From NCBI GenBank assembly GCA_017381395.1, contig JAFOCH010000086.1, positions 1 through 13,622 on the forward strand: 13,622 nucleotides of DNA. Direction: 5' to 3'. Position 1 is the first letter of the stretch. Each line of letters begins with the position of its first letter. The translations under genes were made by a program, and so were the position numbers. The notes beneath the pieces are model-generated. The model was not told the origin of the DNA. It searched no databases and was given only the letters and a program-made list of their open reading frames with translations. Positions 7,766-12,981 of this stretch are shown here, piece after piece. The stretch comes from Clostridia bacterium (lineage in GTDB: Bacteria; Bacillota; Clostridia; Oscillospirales; Acutalibacteraceae).

Positions 7766-8017
7766 TCACTTTATGTCGTCAATAATTTTTACCGACAGGC
7801 CGGTGTCCGAGCCCTGCTGAGCGCAAACCCTCATAATCTCTTTTAGGCAGTTCATCTCCCCCGACTGTGCCTTGCTGACGATTACAGCCGCAATCAGAGC
7901 CGCGTTATCCCTTCTGCCGTTGTAGCCGAGCCCGTCAAGCAGCCCCGTCCTGTCGTTGCAAGGAAGCTTCATCAGCTCCTTGATATATCCCTCGATTGTC
8001 TTTTTTCTCTGTGCCAA
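7766..8017 (-). CDS. Small phage protein, possibly terminase-small-subunit/KGG-like (83 aa)
   Basis: Start placed at TTG 8017 because a perfect AGGAGGT (8030-8024) lies six bases upstream; a longer open frame to 8116 exists but would bury that site and cross the leader. The 83-aa product is basic at the N-terminus (MAQRKKTIEGYIKELMKLP) and helical, with DNAALIAAVIVSKAQSGEMNCLKEIMRV in the middle, similar in style to small phage proteins of the 'KKTLKE...LALKAQKGDVKAFE.I' type, some of which are annotated as terminase small subunits. No helix-turn-helix is obvious and the large terminase is absent here. It is the first gene after the terminator at 8115-8161, and its stop overlaps the next ribosome site. 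Confidence 0.6.
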   Translation of the reverse strand: MAQRKKTIEGYIKELMKLPCNDRTGLLDGLGYNGRRDNAALIAAVIVSKAQSGEMNCLKEIMRVCAQQGSDTGLSVKIIDDIK

Positions 8018-8048
8018 GCGGCCACCTCCTAATCTCGTCGATTTCTTC

Positions 8049-8090
8049 ATTTTAGATGTTATCACATCATCAACCTGACATTCCATGACA
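8049..8090 (-). promoter_or_regulatory. Candidate activator-dependent late promoter
   Basis: On the minus strand, two TGTCA words exactly 10 bp apart (8090-8086 and 8080-8076) precede a near-perfect 14-bp palindrome GATGTgATaACATC (8068-8055, two central mismatches) that abuts a -10-like TAAAAT (8054-8049). No consensus -35 is present. This is the layout expected for a promoter that needs an activator, such as the ArpU-like protein encoded just upstream. Low certainty; a chance arrangement in an AT-rich leader is possible. Confidence 0.4.
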
Positions 8091-8114
8091 ACCTTAAAAT
8101 TATTTTCACCCATC

Positions 8115-8161
8115 AAAAAACGGGCTTAAAAAGAGCCGTCGCCTTGCCCTTTTTAAACCCG
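8115..8161 (-). terminator. Terminator after the ArpU-like gene
   Basis: On the minus strand, a 16-pair stem (8161-8146 with 8136-8121, two G-U pairs), loop 9 bases, followed by six T (8120-8115). It lies 15 bases after the stop of the 140-aa gene and separates regulatory from structural genes. Confidence 0.92.
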
Positions 8162-8176
8162 CTTCTTTATTCAGTT

Positions 8177-8599
8177 TTACGCAATTTTTTTACCCATTAG
8201 CCGCTTTGCTTCCTCCAACGCCTTTGAATGAATACGATAAACGCTGCGTGGATCAAAGTGCATATTTTCGGCTATATCCTCCCATTTTTTATTACATAAG
8301 TAGCGGAGGGTAAGCACCTGACGATAGCTCTCGTTATCGATTTTAACTATCACACCGCTTATCTCGTTATAAAGGCGTTTAAGCCGCTCGATATCCCTTT
8401 CAATCGTCCGCTCAATATCCACCATTTCCTCTACAGCATTTGCCATTTTCGACCGCTTATATGTACCCGAAACGCGACATGCCTCGATAACCGAAGTCGC
8501 TCTCGTTGCAATTTCCTTCAGATGCAAAATTTGCTCCTGCTTAATCTTAATACGCGTATCAATTTCCCTGATTTGCTCAAAATAATCTCTGACTGTCAT
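8177..8599 (-). CDS. ArpU/DUF1492-like phage late transcription regulator
   Basis: A 140-aa protein with a long charged helical N-terminal part (residues about 3-85, coiled-coil-like) and a C-terminal sigma-70 region 4-like DNA-binding domain (about 95-135: YRQVLTLRYLCNKKWEDIAE then FDPRSVYRIHSKALEEAK). This is the pattern of the ArpU/RinA-type regulators that turn on late genes in Gram-positive phages. ATG 8599 follows AGGAG by six bases, and the ATG directly abuts the stop codon of the 53-aa gene, so translation is coupled. Transcribed from the repressor-controlled promoter at 8967-8938 and followed by a terminator; it probably activates the downstream capsid genes. The specific target is inferred. 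Confidence 0.8.
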   Translation of the reverse strand: MTVRDYFEQIREIDTRIKIKQEQILHLKEIATRATSVIEACRVSGTYKRSKMANAVEEMVDIERTIERDIERLKRLYNEISGVIVKIDNESYRQVLTLRYLCNKKWEDIAENMHFDPRSVYRIHSKALEEAKRLMGKKIA

Positions 8600-8761
8600 T
8601 TACTTCTCCTTCTTGAATTTCGCCACCGCACAAGCAATGCAATAGGGCTCTCCACAGTAGTAGTCGATAAAGTCGGTCGCTCCACATTCGATACATCCGC
8701 TTTTTTCACTACATTCCCCGCACCCGTCGCATTCACCCAAGCTGTTTTTTAAACAATACAT
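8600..8761 (-). CDS. 53-aa cysteine-rich putative zinc-binding protein
   Basis: Short gene with ATG 8761, AAGGA about ten bases upstream, and TAA immediately before the ATG of the ArpU-like gene. The product has nine cysteines in 53 residues: Cys3, 11, 14, 17, 23, 26, 36, 41, 44, grouped as CDGCGEC, CIECG and CIAC, i.e. several CxxC pairs suited to one or two zinc sites. It ends in a basic KFKKEK tail. Small zinc-ribbon proteins of this kind occur in phage early operons, often of unknown role, sometimes as transcription or anti-restriction factors. It is the first gene of the leftward operon. Metal binding is inferred from the motif alone. Confidence 0.75.
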   Translation of the reverse strand: MYCLKNSLGECDGCGECSEKSGCIECGATDFIDYYCGEPYCIACAVAKFKKEK

Positions 8762-8931
8762 TATGCTTTTTTCCTTTTTAATAAGTGGATTTTTCGTTTC
8801 GCCATGATTTCGGCATAAAGTATTTTTTCGGAAAATCGACCTTTTTCGACGTCTAATTTCCGCCTTTTCGCTTATACTTTATAATAAGCACAGATTTTTT
8901 TATCTCACGTCACTATTCAATTTTTCGGGGC
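8762..8931 (-). other. Leader of the leftward operon
   Basis: About 170 bases separate the predicted start of the leftward transcript (near 8931) from the 53-aa gene. They contain a short stem-loop GCTTAT/ATAAGC, and a 14-codon open frame (ATG 8805 to TAA 8761-8763) coding the basic peptide MAKRKIHLLKRKKA, whose stop overlaps the next ATG as TAATG. No ribosome site stands before it. No larger gene or known riboswitch is recognised. Confidence 0.35.
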
Positions 8932-8937
8932 ATTTTT

Positions 8938-8967
8938 ATTATATATCTACTTAAAGTAGAATGTCAA
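8938..8967 (-). promoter_or_regulatory. Leftward phage promoter (PL-like)
   Basis: Minus strand: perfect -35 TTGACA (8967-8962), 18-bp spacer, perfect -10 TATAAT (8943-8938). The 15-bp palindrome O1 fills the spacer, so bound repressor would exclude RNA polymerase. Drives the cysteine-rich, ArpU-like and probably the downstream capsid genes. Confidence 0.9.
8946..8960. promoter_or_regulatory. Repressor operator O1
   Basis: Perfect 15-bp palindrome TCTACTT-A-AAGTAGA located in the spacer of the leftward promoter. Most likely the main binding site of the divergently encoded repressor. Confidence 0.85.
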
Positions 8968-8976
8968 GGGTAATTT

Positions 8977-8993
8977 TGTCACTTTTAGTCACA
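8977..8993. promoter_or_regulatory. Probable repressor operator O2
   Basis: Imperfect 17-bp palindrome TGTCACTTTTAGTCACA, six of eight pairs, sharing the core ACTTnnAGT with O1. Its centre (8985) is 32 bp from that of O1 (8953), about three helical turns. Confidence 0.6.
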
Positions 8994-8998
8994 AATTA

Positions 8999-9027
8999 TT
9001 GCAAAATTTCTACTTTTAATTTATAAT
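8999..9027 (+). promoter_or_regulatory. Repressor promoter (PRM-like)
   Basis: -35 TTGCAA (8999-9004), 17-bp spacer, perfect -10 TATAAT (9022-9027), start near 9034. Drives the repressor and the membrane protein. The spacer contains the half-site O3, suggesting autoregulation. Confidence 0.85.
9009..9023. promoter_or_regulatory. Probable repressor operator O3 (half-site)
   Basis: TCTACTTTTAATTTA keeps one perfect TCTACTT half of O1 and a degenerate other half. Its centre (9016) is 31 bp from that of O2. It overlaps the spacer and -10 of the rightward promoter, so binding there would turn repressor synthesis down. Confidence 0.5.
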
Positions 9028-9058
9028 AATCATACAAAGCAGTAAGAGAGGTGAATTT

Positions 9059-9664
9059 ATGTCCATCGGAGAGAATATAAAAAAGCACCGTTTGACCCTC
9101 GGCTTGACCCAGGATAAGCTGGGCGAATTGCTCGGTGTCACGGGAAAGGCCGTTTCCACCTGGGAAAAGGGGATCAAAATTCCGCGTATGCCGATTATCA
9201 CCCGACTCGCCGCCCTTTTCGAGGTACCAAAGAGTTTGCTCATCGACGACGAAAGTGATAAAAAGCGCGACCCGATAGTTCATATTCCCCTTGTCGGCCG
9301 AGTTGCCGCCGGTGAAGGATGCCTTGCCGAGGATGACTATGACGGCTACGAGCCGGTACCCGCCGATATTCTCACCCCTGACGAAAAATATATTTTCCTC
9401 AACGTAAAGGGCGACTCAATGTCACCAAAAATCGAGGAAGGCGACCGTCTGCTCGTTCAGCTGCAGCCTTCGGTCGATAGCGGCTCGTTTGCCGTCGTGG
9501 TAATTGACGACGAGGACGGCGTAGTAAAAAAGGTATGCTACACCGCCGACAGAATCAAGCTAATCAGCGAAAATCCATATTATCCACCCCGTGTTTTTTC
9601 GGGTCCCGACGTCACGCGAGTCCGTGTGGTAGGCCTCGTAAAATACGTTTTCAGAAAGCTTTAA
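9059..9664 (+). CDS. Self-cleaving phage repressor (HTH + S24/LexA peptidase)
   Basis: A 201-aa CI/LexA-like repressor. Residues about 5-60 are an HTH_3 domain (IKKHRLTLGLTQDKLGELLG, then the recognition region GKAVSTWEKG). Residues about 75-201 are an S24 peptidase domain: scissile Ala84-Gly85 in RVAAGEG, catalytic Ser120 in KGDSMSP, and catalytic Lys157 in VVKKV. All residues for RecA-stimulated self-cleavage are present, so DNA damage should relieve repression. ATG 9059 follows AGAGGTG by five bases. Neighbours and three operators show it controls the leftward operon and itself. Cytoplasmic dimer expected. Host LexA is the less likely alternative, given the phage operator layout. Confidence 0.93.
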   Translation: MSIGENIKKHRLTLGLTQDKLGELLGVTGKAVSTWEKGIKIPRMPIITRLAALFEVPKSLLIDDESDKKRDPIVHIPLVGRVAAGEGCLAEDDYDGYEPVPADILTPDEKYIFLNVKGDSMSPKIEEGDRLLVQLQPSVDSGSFAVVVIDDEDGVVKKVCYTADRIKLISENPYYPPRVFSGPDVTRVRVVGLVKYVFRKL

Positions 9665-9688
9665 TTTATCAAAGAGGTGTTTAATTTT

Positions 9689-11464
9689 ATGAAAAAAGCA
9701 ATTTCGATAATGGTCAGAGCCATTATCAGCATAGTACTCATGTTCATCGTTTTCTGGTTTTCACTGCCGGCACTTAACCCTAAAAGTGGCGAATTTTGGA
9801 GTTTTCTTATCCTCAGCGCCGTAATCGTTCTGGTGGTCAATTTCGGCCACGCAATACTGAACTTTTTCAAAGGGTTAAAGGATAACGGCCCTCACGCCAA
9901 CATAAAGGACGGCTTACACGAATTTAAATCCCTGTCAAAGCCGATTATCGGCATCGTTATCGGCATCGGCATTGTTATTGTGATGACACTTGTCTTTAAC
10001 GTCATCGGTTCGCAGTTTTTTAATTCCGCCAGCTACCGCGACCTTATCACCATCACCGACAGCGATTTTTCGACCGACGTAGCCGAAATCAACATGACCC
10101 AAATTCCCGTCGTCGACTACGACACCGCCGAAGCCCTCGGAAAGAGAAAGCTCGGCGAAATGAGCGACCTCGTTTCGCAGTTTGAAATCGCCGACGATTA
10201 CACCCAAATCAATTACAAAAATCGCCCAACCCGAGTCACGCCAATGCTTTACGGCGACCCGATAAAGTGGTTTAACAATCAGTCGGAGGGTATCCCCGGC
10301 TACATCATGGTCGATATGACCACCCAGGAAGCCACCCTCGTCCGTCTCGAAAATGGCATAAAATACTCACGCAGCGAATACTTTATGCACAACCTGAATC
10401 GTTATCTCCGCTTTAAGTACCCGACGGCCATATTCGACGACATCACCTTTGAAATCGACGACAACGGCACTCCCTACTGGGTAGCGTCGGTGGTCGATTA
10501 CAAAATCGGCTTCTGGAGCGGAAAGGATATTGGCGGCGCCGTACTGCTCAACGCGGTAACGGGCGAATGCGAATACTATGATATTGACGAAGTTCCGACC
10601 TGGGTTGACCAGGTGTACGATGCCTCACTCGTCATCGACCAGCTCACCTATAATGGCAAGTATCGTTCGGGCTTCTGGAATTCCGTATTCGGTCAAAAGG
10701 GCGTTTTACAGCCGACCGACGGCTACAACTACCTCGCAATTGACGACGACGTTTGGCTTTATACCGGAATGACCTCGGTTGTCAGCGACGAGTCCAACGT
10801 CGGCTTTGTACTGGTCAACCTGCGTACAAAGGAAACCCGCTACTATGCCGTACCCGGTGCCGAGGAATATTCGGCAATGTCATCGGCAGAGGAGCAGGTG
10901 CAGCATCTCGGTTACTACTCGACCTTCCCCATTCTGCTCAATATCGGCGACCGGCCGACCTACTTTATGTCACTCAAGGGTGACGCAGGACTGGTCAAAA
11001 TGTACGCCTTTGTCGACGTTCAGCAGTATCAGGTGGTCGGCACAGGCAGCACGGTAAAAGAGGCGCGAAAGAATTATTTAGCCAAGCTGTCGGCCGAGGG
11101 TGAAAGCATCACCGACGCGAATACCAACGCTAAACAATTCACCGCAACCATTGAGGATATTTCATCGGCGGTTGTCGATGGAAACACAGTTTACTACATT
11201 ATCCTCGACGACAACCGCATCTACACCGCGCAAATCGGCATTTCCGACATTCTGCCCTTCCTCGTCGTAGGAGACCGCGTCGGTGTATCCGTAGGCGGAG
11301 GCCAAATCAACGAAATCGCCTATTTCGTCGATGACGAAGAGATGGGACCGGGCGCCATTGTCCCCGACGATGCCACATTCGATGAAACAGAAAAGCCGAC
11401 CGATGAAACTTTCGCAACCGACGAAATGGGCGATGGCGAATCCGCCTCCTCCACCGCCGAATAA
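9689..11464 (+). CDS. Membrane protein with large extracytoplasmic domain, cotranscribed with the repressor
   Basis: Start set at ATG 9689, eleven bases after AAGAGG; an in-frame GTG at 9677 lies on that ribosome site and is rejected. The 591-aa product has three hydrophobic segments (residues about 8-26, 36-60, 84-106), then about 430 residues of soluble domain outside the cell, an OB-like stretch near 460-525 (FTATIEDISSAVVDGNTVYY), and an acidic, probably disordered tail (about 548-591). Homologues of this overall type occur in Clostridia chromosomes as conserved membrane proteins of unknown function (recollection, unverified). No signal peptidase site, enzyme motif or transporter motif is seen. 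Separated from the repressor by only 24 bases and sharing its terminator, so it should be expressed in the lysogenic state; superinfection exclusion, surface change, or a host gene caught in the locus are the candidate explanations. Confidence 0.75.
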   Translation: MKKAISIMVRAIISIVLMFIVFWFSLPALNPKSGEFWSFLILSAVIVLVVNFGHAILNFFKGLKDNGPHANIKDGLHEFKSLSKPIIGIVIGIGIVIVMTLVFNVIGSQFFNSASYRDLITITDSDFSTDVAEINMTQIPVVDYDTAEALGKRKLGEMSDLVSQFEIADDYTQINYKNRPTRVTPMLYGDPIKWFNNQSEGIPGYIMVDMTTQEATLVRLENGIKYSRSEYFMHNLNRYLRFKYPTAIFDDITFEIDDNGTPYWVASVVDYKIGFWSGKDIGGAVLLNAVTGECEYYDIDEVPTWVDQVYDASLVIDQLTYNGKYRSGFWNSVFGQKGVLQPTDGYNYLAIDDDVWLYTGMTSVVSDESNVGFVLVNLRTKETRYYAVPGAEEYSAMSSAEEQVQHLGYYSTFPILLNIGDRPTYFMSLKGDAGLVKMYAFVDVQQYQVVGTGSTVKEARKNYLAKLSAEGESITDANTNAKQFTATIEDISSAVVDGNTVYYIILDDNRIYTAQIGISDILPFLVVGDRVGVSVGGGQINEIAYFVDDEEMGPGAIVPDDATFDETEKPTDETFATDEMGDGESASSTAE

Positions 11465-11497
11465 TCAGTAAAAACCAAAAAAATCAGCATAAATATC

Positions 11498-11537
11498 GTG
11501 ACCGCTATTGCCCCGTCGCAACAGCGGTCACTTTTTT
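11498..11537 (+). terminator. Terminator of the repressor-membrane protein operon
   Basis: GTGACCGCT (11498-11506) pairs with AGCGGTCAC (11523-11531), extended by TTG/CAA past one mismatch, and is followed by six T (11532-11537). It also lies after the holin gene on the other strand, where the T-run is about 17 bases away, so it is convincing only rightward. Confidence 0.9.
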
Positions 11538-11545
11538 AAATTTAA

Positions 11546-11746
11546 TCAGAAATTTTGCTTGTCGGTCGGGTTATTGAGAATGCCGAAACCGACCAGAATC
11601 GAGCCGACAGCAGTAATCATATTCTGCCACGCGTCAGAGGTAATCCCCCACCTGTCAAACAGTCCAAGCGCATTCAGAATAACCCCCACCGCGCCAAGTA
11701 TCGAGAGCCAAACCGCCCACGATTTGAGTCGAGTTTTAATATTCAT
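11546..11746 (-). CDS. Holin, phi-LC3 type
   Basis: A 66-aa protein that would open the membrane so the endolysin reaches the wall. It matches the phi-LC3 holin family (PF04531) in length and order: a basic start NIKTRLKSWAVW, a hydrophobic helix (about 12-29), GLFDRWGITSDAW, a second hydrophobic helix (about 40-58) and the end GILNNPTDKQNF, equivalent to the family's 'VxDPTTKGL'. The ATG lies one base after the endolysin stop, with AGGAGG (11760-11755) inside the end of the endolysin gene, eight bases upstream, so the two genes are translationally coupled. Last gene of the right-arm operon. Confidence 0.87.
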   Translation of the reverse strand: MNIKTRLKSWAVWLSILGAVGVILNALGLFDRWGITSDAWQNMITAVGSILVGFGILNNPTDKQNF

Positions 11747-11747
11747 A

Positions 11748-12446
11748 CTACATTCCTCCTAATAGCTTTGTCCACGTATTCCTGCCGACCTCGCCATCGA
11801 CCGTCAGCTTTTCTTTTTTCTGATAGTCGCAAACCGCCCTTTCGGTATCGGCGCCAAAGTCACCATCAGCGCCATGCTTGCCGCAATCGTAGCCGTAGCC
11901 GATGAGCAGGGTCTGAAGCGCCTTCACCGACGCGCTTTCACTACCCTTTTTGAGCGTTTCAAGCTTCACTTCACAGCTCTCCTTCCCTTCATCATATTTC
12001 GGTCGGGCGGCACAAAGAATGGCCTTGCCAGTCCTTATTCGGCGCATAACCTGACCACCATTTGTGTCATTACCCACCGAAGTATTGCCCTCGATGGTAT
12101 AAATCTTATCACCGACCACTCGCTCGACGATGCCAACGTGGTCGGGCTGTCCATTCCCGTTAAAGTCAAAGAAAATGATGTCCCCCGACCTAAAATCCTT
12201 TTTCACGAGCTGCCCCTTACCCTTATAATACTGCATCAGGGTTGGACAATATGCCGTCTTTTCCCCGCCGTAAAAAAGAGCCGCTGCACCCCCCTTTTTA
12301 AACACCCACCAAACAAACTGGCAGCACCAAGCCGTGCCGTTCACACCGTATTCCTTGCCGTATTTTTGGCGGTTTGAGTTAGCGGGAGATTCCTTTACCC
12401 CAAGCTCACCTGCGGCAATCTCAACAATTTTTTGTGCAAATATCAT
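11748..12446 (-). CDS. Endolysin: CHAP peptidase/amidase with peptidoglycan-binding domain
   Basis: A 232-aa cell-wall hydrolase used to release particles. Residues about 5-150 form a CHAP domain: catalytic Cys41 in GTAWCCQFVWW, His103 in QPDHVGIVE and the acidic/polar third residue near IEGNTS (118-123), with SGDIIFF in the usual place. Residues about 160-230 are a PG_binding_1 domain (LKKGSESASVKALQTLL, DGDFGADTERAV, LTVDGEVGRNTWTKLL). No signal peptide, so export depends on a holin. ATG 12446 follows AAGGGGG by seven bases, that site overlapping the stop of the preceding gene. Two lysis-related membrane proteins flank it. Confidence 0.93.
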   Translation of the reverse strand: MIFAQKIVEIAAGELGVKESPANSNRQKYGKEYGVNGTAWCCQFVWWVFKKGGAAALFYGGEKTAYCPTLMQYYKGKGQLVKKDFRSGDIIFFDFNGNGQPDHVGIVERVVGDKIYTIEGNTSVGNDTNGGQVMRRIRTGKAILCAARPKYDEGKESCEVKLETLKKGSESASVKALQTLLIGYGYDCGKHGADGDFGADTERAVCDYQKKEKLTVDGEVGRNTWTKLLGGM

Positions 12447-12459
12447 GGTTGTTCCCCCT

Positions 12460-12744
12460 TTAAGTAACGATTTCCCACTTTTTCACCTCGGCATAAATCT
12501 TATCTATAAAGGAATTGCCGCCGAGTGCCTTATACGCTTCATAGAGAAATACGAAATTCTCGTACTCATACTGCCGAATAAATCCATTTTCCCTATGGTG
12601 ATAGTATATTCGCAGCATCTCGCTCCTAAGCTGACATTTTGTGCCGTTTGAAATGCGATTCATCTTTGCAAAAATCGGAGCAACGACCCCAATAAGCACC
12701 GCAATTTCACCCACAAGTGACACAATAGCCGCTATGCTCGACAT
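12460..12744 (-). CDS. Phage membrane-anchored protein, holin-like or lysis-associated (94 aa)
   Basis: A 94-aa product with one hydrophobic N-terminal segment (residues about 4-26, IAAIVSLVGEIAVLIGVVAP) followed by a basic, helical soluble part (SEMLRIYYHHRENG, YEAYKALGGNSFIDKIYAEV). This small-protein type is common between tail-fibre and endolysin genes in Clostridia phages and is often labelled holin or hypothetical (recollection). With only one membrane helix it could be a second holin, a holin regulator, or a spanin-like partner. ATG 12744 starts three bases after the upstream stop, with AGAGGG eight bases before it. Confidence 0.7.
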   Translation of the reverse strand: MSSIAAIVSLVGEIAVLIGVVAPIFAKMNRISNGTKCQLRSEMLRIYYHHRENGFIRQYEYENFVFLYEAYKALGGNSFIDKIYAEVKKWEIVT

Positions 12745-12747
12745 GGG

Positions 12748-12981
12748 TTATCCCTCTCTTTCCTCCGCCTTTATCCCCTCGACAAAGTCGTTATAAACGG
12801 CAAATTCGTCTGGCTTAGTGTCGCGCTGACGGAGAAAGGCCAGCTCATCATCCACCGAATATTTTTCGCGAATACGCGCCACCACCCTCTTTTCATAAGG
12901 GATTATCTGCTTATTCATTTCCATTTCGGCAATTTCTTGCTCGGTCATATCTCTGTAAATACCATCTTCATATACTCTCAT
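12748..12981 (-). CDS. Small tail-associated phage protein (77 aa)
   Basis: A 77-aa charged, helical protein starting MRVYEDGIYRDMTEQEIAEM and ending with a pattern (RQRDTKPDEFAVYNDFVEGI) that recurs downstream of tail-fibre genes in Clostridia prophages (recollection). Its ATG overlaps the tail-fibre stop by one base (TAATG), so it is translationally coupled. No membrane segment. Possible fibre chaperone or XkdX-like accessory; function not established. Confidence 0.72.
   Translation of the reverse strand: MRVYEDGIYRDMTEQEIAEMEMNKQIIPYEKRVVARIREKYSVDDELAFLRQRDTKPDEFAVYNDFVEGIKAEEREG

Noticed and set aside
8055..8068. Considered as a fourth repressor operator
   Set aside because: GATGTgATaACATC does not share the TCTACTT/ACTTnnAGT core of the operator sites; more likely a site for another protein or chance.
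9059..9664. Considered as the host LexA
   Set aside because: The HTH_3 domain differs from the LexA winged helix, and the divergent operator/promoter layout with phage genes fits a CI-type repressor.
3719..11506. TGACCGCT shared by the hairpin at 3719 and the terminator at 11499, considered as element-end repeats
   Set aside because: Only eight bases long and, at the second place, explained by the terminator stem; no evidence that these are attachment sites.
11874..12377. 167-aa plus-strand open frame across the endolysin gene
   Set aside because: Antisense to the CHAP and peptidoglycan-binding motifs; shadow frame.
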